Below, piece by piece: positions 17,226 to 26,070 of a stretch of 64,000 nt of DNA; position 1 is the first letter of the stretch; each line of letters starts with the position of its first letter. The stretch comes from an uncultured Eubacteriales bacterium. Its GTDB lineage: Bacteria; Bacillota; Clostridia; Oscillospirales; Acutalibacteraceae. The notes under the pieces were generated by a model. It did no database searches. It had not been told where the DNA came from and worked only from the letters and a program-made list of their open reading frames with translations. The translations under genes were made by a program, and so were the position numbers. The stretch spans positions 186,001-250,000 of the forward strand of contig CAKSQZ010000001.1 in assembly GCA_934486895.1 (NCBI GenBank). The letters are read 5' to 3'.

Positions 17226-18554
17226 TCAGATCATGCAGCCGTTTTGGCTGAGTTTCTCTCTGATGAGAGCTACATCGGCATTTTTTGCTTTAGCGCCGCT
17301 GTCGCAACAAACAGCCGCCGCAACGCCTGCCGCCTCACCTGTCACAAGGCAGGTCGGCATAACTCTCACACTGCCCTGCACAATGCGGTCGCTCGAGATC
17401 GAACGCCCCGCGACAAGCACATTATCAACACCCTTAGGCACAAGACAGCGATACGGAATACCGTGGCTCTCGCCGCGCTTGTATCTGATAGCGTCGCTCT
17501 CCATTTTGTTGAAAGCGTCGCGGTTGTTTATCGATTTAGCCTCCTGCTCGCCCTTGTGAATATCGATATAATAGCAGTTTCTGCCGATCTCATCGTCAAA
17601 ACTGCGGCGCGCAAGATAGTCGTCGATCGTGAGGACATACTCGCCGACAATTCTGCGTGACTCTCTCACACCGATCCTCGGCGATGTCTGCACAAGGTGA
17701 GAATTGCCATAGACCTTCGGGCAATACTCCGCAAGCGCGCTGTGAAGCTGGAATGCAAGCTGTCTGCCCTGGATTTCAGCCGATGATACGCTCATCGGAT
17801 CGGTATTATCTACCCCGAAAATATGGCCTGCATTGAAGCCAACAACACCGTCGCCTATCAGCGACTGGCACATATGATTATCGGTTATAAGCGGATATTT
17901 TTCATCCGCGATCATATCGAACACCTTTGAATTTTCATTCGAGGGATACATATTTCCGATCAGCGGATAGTAATACTGATCGACATTTGCGACAGTGAAG
18001 CACATTGTCGAGGGCTGAACCTCTCCGCCGTCGCCGAAGTGATACTCAGCGCCTGCGCCTACCGCAAGGTCGGCGTCTCCCGTGCAATCAATGAACATTT
18101 TTGCCCCGTAAGCAGTGAGCCCAGCCTTGTTTGAAACAATGATTTTTTCGAGCTTTGCGCCGTTGCAAACAGTGTCGCAAACGGTGCTGTGGAACATTGT
18201 GTCCACCCCGAACTCGAGCATCATTTCATCATAGACCCGCTTTAAGACCTCAGCGTCGATCGGGATCCAATCGAACTGACGGTTCTCATCAATATGCGCC
18301 ATAGGCTTTGTCGCGGCGCGAAAAACGCGCTCTGCAAGCCCTTTATAGATGATCTTCTCGCCGTCGGAAAACGGGCACCACGCAGGAACGAGTCCCGAGG
18401 TCGCCATGCCGCCTAAAAAACCGTCGCTCTCTATAATCAGCGTTTTCTTGCCCTCTCTTGCACTCGCAGCCGCCGCGGCGCAGCCTGACGGGCCGCCGCC
18501 TGCAACAATTACATCATATTCGTTATTCTCTTTGATCTCGCGCTGATATATCAT
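17226..18554 (-). CDS. FAD-dependent oxidoreductase
   Basis: 442 residues. An N-terminal dinucleotide-binding motif (VIVAGGGPSGCAAAAAS, about 15-31) continues into GKKTLIIESDGFLGGMATSG, and a C-terminal FAD block reads VDNVLVAGRSISSDRIVQGS (about 380-399). This is the FAD_oxidored (PF12831) family; substrate unknown. RBS AGGAG lies ten bases before the ATG. It follows the ferritin gene by 54 bp on the same strand and may share its transcript. Confidence 0.8.
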   Translation of the reverse strand: MIYQREIKENNEYDVIVAGGGPSGCAAAAASAREGKKTLIIESDGFLGGMATSGLVPAWCPFSDGEKIIYKGLAERVFRAATKPMAHIDENRQFDWIPIDAEVLKRVYDEMMLEFGVDTMFHSTVCDTVCNGAKLEKIIVSNKAGLTAYGAKMFIDCTGDADLAVGAGAEYHFGDGGEVQPSTMCFTVANVDQYYYPLIGNMYPSNENSKVFDMIADEKYPLITDNHMCQSLIGDGVVGFNAGHIFGVDNTDPMSVSSAEIQGRQLAFQLHSALAEYCPKVYGNSHLVQTSPRIGVRESRRIVGEYVLTIDDYLARRSFDDEIGRNCYYIDIHKGEQEAKSINNRDAFNKMESDAIRYKRGESHGIPYRCLVPKGVDNVLVAGRSISSDRIVQGSVRVMPTCLVTGEAAGVAAAVCCDSGAKAKNADVALIREKLSQNGCMI

Positions 18555-18608
18555 TAAAAAACACTCCTGCTTTTGCTTTGATAATTTGATCCCGAACTAA
18601 GCCTAATA

Positions 18609-19118
18609 TTAAAGAACAAGCGACGGAGCGGTGTAAACGCGGGCTCCGAGCTCGCTGTTGAGCATATAAAGTCCCTTAGCGTCCGAACCGTAAAGCTCCA
18701 TTTTGGTGATAAGATCAGCGGCGTTTTTCTCCTCTTCGCCCTGCTCCTTAACAAACCAATCAAGCAGCTGCATTGTGCGGAAATCCCTTGATTCAAAAGC
18801 CGCCGCATAGATATCGTTGATGAGGCTTGTGACATACTGCTCATGCTTGAGCCCTGCTTTGAGCGGCGACATATTATCGGTCAGCTCAGCATCGGGCTTC
18901 GCGATCGCTTCAAGTGTTACCTTTTCATCGTTGTTGTGCAGATACTTATAGAAAAGCATTGCATGATCGCGCTCTTCCTGAGCCTGGATCGTATACCAAT
19001 TCTCAAAACCGTCGAGTCCTGCGTCGGCATAAAAATTCGCAAAATCAAGGTAAAGATATGCCGAATAAAACTCCTTGTTTATCTGATCGTTGATGAGTTG
19101 TGCAACTTTTTTCTCCAT
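18609..19118 (-). CDS. ftn: Ferritin (non-haem)
   Basis: Iron-storage protein, 169 residues, a four-helix bundle. Ferroxidase ligands are visible: Glu in NKEFYSAYLYLD (helix A), EERDHAM (helix B, ExxH) and the later QLLDWFVKEQGEEE segment. RBS AAGGAG precedes the ATG. An FAD oxidoreductase follows on the same strand. Confidence 0.95.
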   Translation of the reverse strand: MEKKVAQLINDQINKEFYSAYLYLDFANFYADAGLDGFENWYTIQAQEERDHAMLFYKYLHNNDEKVTLEAIAKPDAELTDNMSPLKAGLKHEQYVTSLINDIYAAAFESRDFRTMQLLDWFVKEQGEEEKNAADLITKMELYGSDAKGLYMLNSELGARVYTAPSLVL

Positions 19119-19149
19119 AAATTTAAGCTCCTTTTTTTAATCTGTTTTG

Positions 19150-19178
19150 ATTTTAACATCTTTATCCCCGATTTTCAA
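19150..19178 (-). promoter_or_regulatory. Promoter of ferritin gene
   Basis: Minus strand TTGAAA (19173-19178), 17-bp spacer, TAAAAT (19150-19155), inside the 3' end of the SprT-like gene. Confidence 0.55.
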
Positions 19179-19674
19179 GCAAATCGGACTGATTTTTCAA
19201 AAGTTTCAGCTTGCCTCCGCATTTGCAGCGGTATCTCTGCGGATGTTTCACAAGCGGACACATTCGCTCTCTTTTGATCTCACTGCCGCAGTTTTTGCAA
19301 ACAAGCGTGTATTTTGCCTTGGATATATCGCCGATCCCGAGTGCCTCGCAGGATGATGTGCGACTGATATTATAGCCGTAAGCCGAGTTCATCAGGGCGG
19401 CATATCGCTTCCACTGAGCTCCGTGGTTATCACAGCCCGGGCAGGTGTGGAGCAGTTCGTGGGCGATAGTTGTCATGCAGGCGTTGCGCGGCGCGAAAGC
19501 CAATCTCGACGCAAGCTCGATCACATACACCGAGCCTGTTTTCCTGCACAGCCCAAACCGCTTGACAGCTCGGCTGTTCGGCACAATATGAGATGAAATA
19601 TTGTACGGCACGGGTATGCCGAGCTCGATCGCCTGCTCTGTGACGATGCGAAACAGGCTGTCGAAATCGTTCAA
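19162..19674 (-). CDS. SprT-like zinc metalloprotease-domain protein
   Basis: About 170 residues. The zinc motif HELLHTCPGCDNHGAQW (about 78-94) gives HExxH plus a third His, and the C-terminus has a zinc ribbon (CKNCGS and CPLVKHPQRYRCKCGG). This is the SprT/Spartan-like arrangement; the role in bacteria is unclear. A TTG at 19672-19674 behind AGAGGTG at good spacing is preferred to an ATG at 19701 that has no RBS and would add nine residues. Confidence 0.75.
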   Translation of the reverse strand: MNDFDSLFRIVTEQAIELGIPVPYNISSHIVPNSRAVKRFGLCRKTGSVYVIELASRLAFAPRNACMTTIAHELLHTCPGCDNHGAQWKRYAALMNSAYGYNISRTSSCEALGIGDISKAKYTLVCKNCGSEIKRERMCPLVKHPQRYRCKCGGKLKLLKNQSDLLENRG

Positions 19675-19831
19675 TCGGATCACCTCTGTTTTTATCTGCA
19701 TAAATATTTTATCACAGTTTTAAAGAAAAGAAAAGCAAAATCGCAAAACTTTGTGTTCACAATTTGTTCATAAATTACACTCTTTGTTATGGTAGAATTG
19801 TAGTGTAGCAAAACCGAAAGGAAAATTTAAG

Positions 19832-20395
19832 ATGGAGAACACTAAAAGGCAGGATATTCAAAGAGTTTTGATAACGGAGCAGGAGCTTCAGGCGACGGTT
19901 GAGCGGCTTGCCGGCGAGATCGACCGCCACTATGCAAACTCGAAAAAGCCGCTGATGATGGTCGGAATACTTAAGGGTTCGGTTGTTTTTATGACCGATC
20001 TCATGCGCCGTATCAAGCATCCGCTGATGATCGATTTTATGCAGGCTTCGTCCTACGGTTCAAGCACTGTCTCGTGCGGCAATGTTAATCTGCGGCTCGA
20101 TCTGAAGTGCCAGGATCTTCAGAATTACGATCTTTTAGTCGTTGAGGATATTCTGGATTCAGGCAACACGCTTTCCTGCATTATGAAGTATCTCAAAGCA
20201 AAGGGTGCGGACGATGTTCGCCTTTGCACACTGCTTGACAAGCCCGACCGCCGCAAGGTCGATGTAACGGTAGATTTCCGCGGTATCGAGATCCCCGATG
20301 AGTTTGTTATCGGCTACGGTCTTGATTACAACGAGCTTTACCGTAATCTGCCGTATATCGGCGTGCTTGACCCCTCGGTTTATGAAAGCAATTGA
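19832..20395 (+). CDS. hpt: Hypoxanthine phosphoribosyltransferase
   Basis: Purine salvage: hypoxanthine or guanine plus PRPP to IMP/GMP. 187 residues with the PRPP-binding signature LLVVEDILDSGNTL (about 104-117) and the N-terminal loop VGILKGSVVFMTDL. RBS GAAAGGAAAA lies before the ATG. Monocistronic with a strong terminator. Confidence 0.96.
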   Translation: MENTKRQDIQRVLITEQELQATVERLAGEIDRHYANSKKPLMMVGILKGSVVFMTDLMRRIKHPLMIDFMQASSYGSSTVSCGNVNLRLDLKCQDLQNYDLLVVEDILDSGNTLSCIMKYLKAKGADDVRLCTLLDKPDRRKVDVTVDFRGIEIPDEFVIGYGLDYNELYRNLPYIGVLDPSVYESN

Positions 20396-20420
20396 TTTTG
20401 TGCTTCCGAAAGCATTTTTC

Positions 20421-20457
20421 AAAGCGGACTCTGTGCAGAGTCCGCTTTTTGTTTTGT
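20421..20457 (+). terminator. Terminator of hpt
   Basis: GCGGACTCTG / CAGAGTCCGC perfect stem with a two-base loop and a T-rich tail. Confidence 0.9.
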
Positions 20458-20480
20458 AAGCTTTAATTTCAGCTAACAGT

Positions 20481-20515
20481 AAAACACCTCTTGCAGAACC
20501 TGCAAGAGGTGTTTA
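20481..20515 (-). terminator. Terminator of the dockerin protein gene
   Basis: AAACACCTCTTGCAG / CTGCAAGAGGTGTTT perfect 15-bp stem, three-base loop, T-rich end on the minus strand. Confidence 0.85.
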
Positions 20516-20533
20516 AATTCAGATCAAAACCGA

Positions 20534-22900
20534 TTATTTAGAAGGATCGCAGAGCCTGTCGAGGAGTGCGTAAACATCGATCGCGTTTACAGCGCCGTCG
20601 CCGTTGACATCAGCATTCTCGGTATTGATAGCAACCGACTTATCTGCAATATATCTCTTGATTCTGATAAGATCGAGAACATTTACAACACCGTCGTTGT
20701 TAGCGTCGCCGGAAAGAACAGGCGGCTTAACAGTTGTTGTGGTAGTTGTAGTGGTTTCGGGAGCCTCGCCGGATACAAGATAGATCGGGCTTACAACAGC
20801 ATTGATATCGCCTTTTGTCCAGCCTGACTCGTCGCTGTTGAGCGAAACCGCGTTGAACTCAAAGCTGAGAGCAGCATCATAAGTATCTGAGCCGCTGGCC
20901 ATTGTTGCAGGGAATGTCTTGCCGTCGGGAAGATCAAGTGTGATCTCCTTGGTCTCACCCTTCTTAACAACAAACTGTGTATCGTTGGTGTTGTAGTTGA
21001 ACGTGCCGACACCGCCCGGGCAGGTCAGCTTGAAGCCGAACTTGAGTGAATTTGCAGCAGAACTGTTGGTAACAGTGAACTGAAGTTTCTTGCCGGTCGT
21101 ATCACTGCCGAGAGCTGCGATAGCCTTCTTGTAAGCGTTCTGAGCATTCTTACTCTGATCGCCCCAAAGCTGCTGCTGGATCATCTTAGCTGTCGTTCCG
21201 TTAGGTGTTAAGACGAGAAGATTTCCGTCAGCCGATGAAACAAGGCCGTTCTTCATATTCGCGCCGTTGCCGTTAGATGTTCCGCCGGACCACTCCGTTG
21301 CCATGCCCCAGCAGTCTGAATAGTTTCTGCCTGTTGTATTGAACGAAAGGATAGCTTCTTTAGCGCCAACCGGATCGGGATTGGTCGTTGTTGTAGTAGT
21401 CGGAGCTTTTGTAGTTGTAGTTGTGGTGGTTGTAGTTGTTGTCGTGGTGGTTGTAGTTGTGGTGGTTGTGGTGGTTGTGGTGGTTGTCGGAACAGGTGTG
21501 ATAGCCGGCAGAGTCGAAACGCCGTTGTTCATACCATAGATATCCGAAACCGTGTAGTTTACATAGCAATCGTTAGCCATTGCCGCACGGCCGAGCGAAA
21601 CAAGGCTGATGTAGTCGGAGAGCTTTGTGCCGTCCGGATAGTCATCGCCGAGCGAATCCCACTCCCAAAGGTCGTGCTGCGGCCAGGGTGTTGTCTGAGC
21701 GAGCGATGAGAAATTAACATCGAGCTTATACGGTGTGCCTGCTGTGATCGCGTTTGCCGTAGTTGCCGTGTATTTATCGTTGGAAACGCCGATCTCGTTG
21801 ATCTTGAAGTAAGCAACATCAATATAAGCCTCTTCCATTGTGCTGACAACCTCGTCGTCCTCATTGAGGAAGTTGCCGCTCTCGTCACGGGCGGGAACTT
21901 TGCACTGAATGGTCATTGAGAACGGTGCTATGGAATATTCCGGATAATCCCATTTAATGAACTGCTCATCCTTGTCAACAAGAATATACATGCTCATGCC
22001 GTCATATCCGTTGAAAGCGCCCTGTTTCGGATACACCTTGATACCGGTATCCTCCCATTGCCACTCCTGCGGGTGGAATTTAGCATAGCTTTCGTTGCTT
22101 GCGATGTTCATAGCGCCGACCGGATATAACGATGCCGCATCGTGCTTAAACTGAACGCCTGCGTCACGGATCAGCGGGCCCGAACCGAGCATTGCATAAG
22201 CGTCTGTTTCCGACCAGTCGTAAACACAGCCTGCTGCTGCAGTCGAGGAAGCAACGCCGTTTTCAACAGTGTAGAGCTTGAGTGATGTGAAATCAGCGAC
22301 AATATCCTTCGGACCGCATTCTTTCTTAGCGGTATCGACCATGCCGGAGATATTATTCTCAAAGCAGATAACAAGTGTATCGGCAGAGACCATTCTCTCG
22401 GGAATGTCGAAAATAACCGTTCTTGTGTCGCCCTCTTTCATATAAGCAGAGGTCTTTGTGACAAGCTGGTTGCCGGACGCGTCCTTACCGTAGAGCATGA
22501 GCTGAACCTCAACCGATTTAACGGGGTTATCGCTGAACTCAAAGATACAGGTACATGTCGAAAGTGTCACATTTGTTGCAATGCGGTTCTTAGCACGGTC
22601 AGACTGAACGGTTGCGATAACCGATTCGGAATTACCGATAGAAAACGCCTGCTTTATGTATTCGCCTTTTGAATAATCCTGAGGTTCGCCGTTGCTTGTG
22701 AGAGTAAGTGTGCCGTCATCCGTAAAGGAAAGACCGCCGATTGCGCTTCCCTCTCCGGCACTTTCCGCAGAAAAGCTGAAGAGAGTCTCGCTGCCGTAGC
22801 TGTCAGCCGAAGAAGAAAGCACTCCCATTACTGAGAACATGCTCATCAGCAAGCAGGCAGAGAGAATAAAAGCAAGAAGTTTTGAGGTTCTTCTTTTCAT
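20534..22900 (-). CDS. Secreted dockerin-containing protein with poly-Thr linkers
   Basis: 788 residues: signal peptide (about 1-32, LLAFILSACLLMSMFSVMGV), an N-terminal beta-rich region (about 35-465), a near-pure Thr linker of about 45 residues (about 472-520), a second beta-rich domain of about 190 residues opening AILSFNTTGRNYSDCWG, a shorter Thr linker, and a C-terminal type I dockerin (about 728-785) with two calcium loops, GDANNDGVVNVLDL and ADVNGDGAVNAIDVYAL. No catalytic domain is recognisable; the globular parts may bind carbohydrate or protein. Dockerins attach proteins to cohesins of a cellulosome-like scaffold. No cohesin lies in this window. Confidence 0.88.
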   Translation of the reverse strand: MKRRTSKLLAFILSACLLMSMFSVMGVLSSSADSYGSETLFSFSAESAGEGSAIGGLSFTDDGTLTLTSNGEPQDYSKGEYIKQAFSIGNSESVIATVQSDRAKNRIATNVTLSTCTCIFEFSDNPVKSVEVQLMLYGKDASGNQLVTKTSAYMKEGDTRTVIFDIPERMVSADTLVICFENNISGMVDTAKKECGPKDIVADFTSLKLYTVENGVASSTAAAGCVYDWSETDAYAMLGSGPLIRDAGVQFKHDAASLYPVGAMNIASNESYAKFHPQEWQWEDTGIKVYPKQGAFNGYDGMSMYILVDKDEQFIKWDYPEYSIAPFSMTIQCKVPARDESGNFLNEDDEVVSTMEEAYIDVAYFKINEIGVSNDKYTATTANAITAGTPYKLDVNFSSLAQTTPWPQHDLWEWDSLGDDYPDGTKLSDYISLVSLGRAAMANDCYVNYTVSDIYGMNNGVSTLPAITPVPTTTTTTTTTTTTTTTTTTTTTTTTTTKAPTTTTTTNPDPVGAKEAILSFNTTGRNYSDCWGMATEWSGGTSNGNGANMKNGLVSSADGNLLVLTPNGTTAKMIQQQLWGDQSKNAQNAYKKAIAALGSDTTGKKLQFTVTNSSAANSLKFGFKLTCPGGVGTFNYNTNDTQFVVKKGETKEITLDLPDGKTFPATMASGSDTYDAALSFEFNAVSLNSDESGWTKGDINAVVSPIYLVSGEAPETTTTTTTTVKPPVLSGDANNDGVVNVLDLIRIKRYIADKSVAINTENADVNGDGAVNAIDVYALLDRLCDPSK
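21390..21490. repeat. Trinucleotide microsatellite encoding the Thr linker
   Basis: GTT/GTG/GTA triplets (ACN on the coding strand) repeated about 35 times with few interruptions. A likely site of replication slippage, so linker length may vary between strains. Confidence 0.8.
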
Positions 22901-23119
22901 TTAAATTCCTCCAAAAAATAATATTTTTGCACATATATCTTATCATAAAAAAATGCGGAATTCAAGGTCATTCGCACAACAAAAATTTATTTGTAAATAC
23001 TGCTCAATCGGGTATTAGAATTTTATGCATTTTAACTACGGCGATGTTTTTTATGTATATATGTGCGGCTTTTTGGGAAATATATTCTCGGTCGGATCTT
23101 TTGTGCGTTTGCTTTTCCG

Positions 23120-23155
23120 ACTGAGCGCCGTTTTTTATGACGGCGTTCTTTTTTT
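23120..23155 (+). terminator. Terminator-like hairpin, no assigned gene
   Basis: CGCCGT / ACGGCG stem with an eight-base loop followed on the plus strand by TTCTTTTTTT. No plus-strand gene precedes it; the 22901-23364 gap otherwise holds AT-rich sequence and a possible gene remnant. It may end an unidentified short transcript. Confidence 0.45.
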
Positions 23156-23310
23156 AGCTTTTTTGAAAGCAGAGCTGTTCTCGCTCTCGGCAATGCTTAT
23201 TATCGACTGTGTCAACCCTTCGATTATATTCTCAATGCATTGTAATAAAGCAAGATTTCTACTTTTTCTATCGCTTCTTCAAGATCTTTAGAAGAATTAA
23301 GCATAGCAAG
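23135..23310 (-). pseudogene. Possible remnant of a small gene, frameshifted
   Basis: On the minus strand an ATG near 23303 opens a 26-codon frame (MLNSSKDLEEAIEKVEILLY). In the next frame the downstream sequence stays open and protein-like (ALLQCIENIIEGLTQSIISI, then an Ala/Lys-rich end) to a stop near 23135. Together they would make a helical protein of about 60 residues with one frameshift near 23245. Weak RBS (AGGGAAG). Family unknown; could be chance. Confidence 0.3.
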
Positions 23311-23364
23311 GATCTTCCCTGTTTACACGCTTGACCGGCGGCATATCTGCGATATTATCCCCGA

Positions 23365-24051
23365 TCAGTCGTCGTAGTCGCTGTAATAACTGTCCAGCCT
23401 GCTTTTTTTCGTTTTGCTGTTCTTCTTTTTGTTTTTCTGATAGGAATTATAATAATCCTCCGCTTCTTCATATTCATAGAAATCGTCGTAGTTGTCATAA
23501 TAAAAATCCTCGGGGTCGCTGTACATATCCGTGTTGTACTTATCTGTCTTGCTGTTTTTTCCGCTGCCTCGATAGCTGTATGCCGATTTTTTCTTTGTTG
23601 TCGAGGTCGGCGGTTCGGTTTCCTTCTCCGTTGTGGTGACAGTCGTCGTGGCGGTCGTGGTCGTTGTTGTGTACTTTCCGACTTCAAACGAGCCGCCTGC
23701 AGATTTAACAAACTCCTCGATTTGCGCTTTCGTTTCGGGGTTCACGTCCAGTGATGCTATATCGATATAGCTGCAGCGTTGCACAGCGGCGCTGTACATT
23801 TCTTTTTTGAAATATATCCTTGCTCTGCAATAATCATAAAGCATCTCCGCCGACTTATAATCTTTCGGCAGTTCGTCAATTATTTCCGTGGCAGAACCGA
23901 AGTCCTCTTCCAGCAGATAATTTTGCAATTTCTCATATTTTTCTGCCTCTCGGATGTTCTCAGACACGATCGGCACAGCTATCATTGCTATCACAACTAT
24001 CATAATCAAAACAACACCGATCAGACTTCCGATCCTCTTTTTATCGCTCAT
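23365..24051 (-). CDS. Hypothetical membrane-anchored protein with Thr-rich linker
   Basis: Not recognised. 228 residues: one N-terminal membrane anchor (about 7-29, IGSLIGVVLIMIVVIAMIAV), a TPR-like helical region (about 33-120, with YEKLQNYLLEEDFGSATEII), a Thr/Pro/Lys-rich stretch (about 128-155) and a tail extremely rich in Tyr, Asp, Glu and Lys (about 160-228). Predicted to face outward. The Thr-rich linker echoes that of the dockerin protein upstream. Confidence 0.7.
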   Translation of the reverse strand: MSDKKRIGSLIGVVLIMIVVIAMIAVPIVSENIREAEKYEKLQNYLLEEDFGSATEIIDELPKDYKSAEMLYDYCRARIYFKKEMYSAAVQRCSYIDIASLDVNPETKAQIEEFVKSAGGSFEVGKYTTTTTTATTTVTTTEKETEPPTSTTKKKSAYSYRGSGKNSKTDKYNTDMYSDPEDFYYDNYDDFYEYEEAEDYYNSYQKNKKKNSKTKKSRLDSYYSDYDD

Positions 24052-24110
24052 ACAAACTCCCCCATCGTTTTTTCTTATTCTATTCCCTCAACTGTCCTAT
24101 AAGCAGTACA

Positions 24111-24138
24111 AAAGGGACTGTGATTTCACAGTCCCTTT
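24111..24138 (-). terminator. Terminator of ftsH
   Basis: AAAGGGACTGTGA / TCACAGTCCCTTT perfect 13-bp stem, two-base loop, directly after the ftsH stop. Confidence 0.85.
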
Positions 24139-24141
24139 ATT

Positions 24142-26070
24142 TTATGCTTTGATAAGACTTTCCTTCATATAGCTGCGGAACTCCTCACCGTCGATCTTCT
24201 CGGAGGCGAACAGCACCTGCGCGATATGACCGAGCTGAGCCATATGCTCTCTGAGCAATTCTTTCGCCTTATCGTACTCGGTGACGATGATCTTCTTGAC
24301 CTCTTCATCGATGATCGCGGCGATCTCCTCACTGTAATTCTGGTGAGATCCGAGGTCGCGGCCGAGGAAAACTTCCTCATTATTATTACCGAGCGCAAGC
24401 GGTCCGATGCGGTCGGAAAAACCGTACTTTGTTACCATCGCTCTGGCGATCTCGCTTGCACGCTGAATATCGTTGGATGCGCCTGTGCAGACATCGTCCT
24501 GCGTGAGCTCTTCGGCGGCTCTGCCTCCGAGCAGCGAGCAGATCTGCTCACGCAGTTTTGTGCGCGAAACATGGCGATCATCGTTATCCGGAATATACAT
24601 CGTGTATCCTGCAGCAAGGCCGCGCGGCACGATCGAGATCTGATGAACGGGATCCTGGGTCGGCAGGAAATAAGAAACAATAGCATGCCCCGCCTCGTGA
24701 TACGATGTGATCCACTTATCCCTGTCGGTCACGACATGGGACTTCTTCTCGGTACCCATCATTACCTTGATAGTCGCTTCATCGACATTCTCCATTGTGA
24801 TCGCCTTTTTGCCCTGTCGCGCCGCAAGAAGCGCCGCTTCGTTCAAAAGGTTTTCAAGATCGGCACCTGTGAATCCGGAAGTGCCTTTTGCGATCTTACC
24901 GAGATCAACATCGGGGCCGAGCGGCTTACCGCGCGAATGGACTTTGAGAATTTCCTCTCTGCCCTTAACATCGGGGTAGTTTACAGTGACCTGACGGTCG
25001 AATCGACCGGGACGCAGCAGCGCTTTATCGAGAATATCGGGGCGGTTTGTCGCCGCGATAATGATAACACCTTCGTTTGCTCCGAAACCGTCCATCTCTA
25101 CAAGCAGCTGGTTGAGCGTCTGCTCACGCTCATCGTGACCGCCGCCGAGACCTGCGCCGCGCTGTCTGCCGACAGCGTCTATCTCATCGATGAAGATGAT
25201 AGCAGGCGAGTTTTTCTTTGCAGTTTCGAAAAGGTCGCGCACTCTCGATGCGCCGACACCGACAAACATTTCAACAAAGTCCGATCCGGAGATCGAGAAA
25301 AACGGGACTCCCGCTTCACCCGCAACCGCTCTTGCAAGAAGTGTCTTACCTGTGCCGGGAGGGCCGACGAGCAGCACGCCTTTCGGAATACGCGCGCCGA
25401 GCTCATTAAACTTCTTCGGATCTTTCAGAAATTCGACGATCTCGCGCAGTTCTTCCTTTTCCTCGTCCGCTCCCGCGACATCGGAGAAAGTGGTCTTGCG
25501 CTTTTCGTCTTTGGTATTTTTAAATTTCGCTTTGCCGAACGAGGTCGTTTTATCCCCTGTCATACCGCCCATTCTGCGGCTGATGAGAACAAAGAACACG
25601 ACCGCAATGACGATCATCATTATAGTCGGCAGGAACGACAGGATCATCGAGCCTTCGCCGCCGGGTTCCATATCATAGCTGATAGCGACAGTCTCCTGCG
25701 AGATCTCCCCCGCTTTCACCTTTTCCTCGAGCTCGTCTCTGATGTTCTGAAAATCCTTCAAAAACAGCGACGAATCGGGAACACTGTATGACTGGCGCTT
25801 TGAGACATCGATCTTCTCTTTGGAAATAAGCGCGCTCTGCTCTTTTTTGAACTTGTCATTATAGGTATATGTGATGCTGCCGCTCGAAAGATTGAGGTCA
25901 AAATCGGAAATATAGCAATTTCTGAACTTATCGAGAAATTCGGAATACTTCTGCTTTTCGCCGGGCAGTGAACTGCCCCACATCGAGAATATGATTATCA
26001 TCAGTACAAGCGGAATGGAAACATATAAAATTATGTTTCTCAAACGATTTTTATCGTTAATGAGGATCAT
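24142..26070 (-). CDS. ftsH: ATP-dependent zinc metalloprotease FtsH
   Basis: Membrane-anchored AAA+ protease, 642 residues: two membrane segments (about 11-30 and 145-164), Walker A GPPGTGKT (about 236-243), Walker B IIFIDEIDAV, the second region of homology and the zinc site HEAGH (about 458-462). It overlaps the 3' end of tilS by 14 bp. The ATG at 26070 abuts its GGAG with no spacer, so translation is probably coupled to tilS; an ATT nine bases farther on would be better spaced. Confidence 0.96.
   Translation of the reverse strand: MILINDKNRLRNIILYVSIPLVLMIIIFSMWGSSLPGEKQKYSEFLDKFRNCYISDFDLNLSSGSITYTYNDKFKKEQSALISKEKIDVSKRQSYSVPDSSLFLKDFQNIRDELEEKVKAGEISQETVAISYDMEPGGEGSMILSFLPTIMMIVIAVVFFVLISRRMGGMTGDKTTSFGKAKFKNTKDEKRKTTFSDVAGADEEKEELREIVEFLKDPKKFNELGARIPKGVLLVGPPGTGKTLLARAVAGEAGVPFFSISGSDFVEMFVGVGASRVRDLFETAKKNSPAIIFIDEIDAVGRQRGAGLGGGHDEREQTLNQLLVEMDGFGANEGVIIIAATNRPDILDKALLRPGRFDRQVTVNYPDVKGREEILKVHSRGKPLGPDVDLGKIAKGTSGFTGADLENLLNEAALLAARQGKKAITMENVDEATIKVMMGTEKKSHVVTDRDKWITSYHEAGHAIVSYFLPTQDPVHQISIVPRGLAAGYTMYIPDNDDRHVSRTKLREQICSLLGGRAAEELTQDDVCTGASNDIQRASEIARAMVTKYGFSDRIGPLALGNNNEEVFLGRDLGSHQNYSEEIAAIIDEEVKKIIVTEYDKAKELLREHMAQLGHIAQVLFASEKIDGEEFRSYMKESLIKA

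Noticed and set aside
21339..21539. Plus-strand frame of almost pure Val
   Set aside because: It is the complement of the Thr-codon microsatellite of the dockerin protein.
22930..23160. Possible c-di-GMP or other riboswitch upstream of the dockerin gene
   Set aside because: None of the conserved aptamer motifs could be found on either strand; the hairpin faces away from the gene.
24226..25791. 521-codon open frame antisense to ftsH
   Set aside because: Shadow frame; ftsH motifs on the minus strand are unambiguous.
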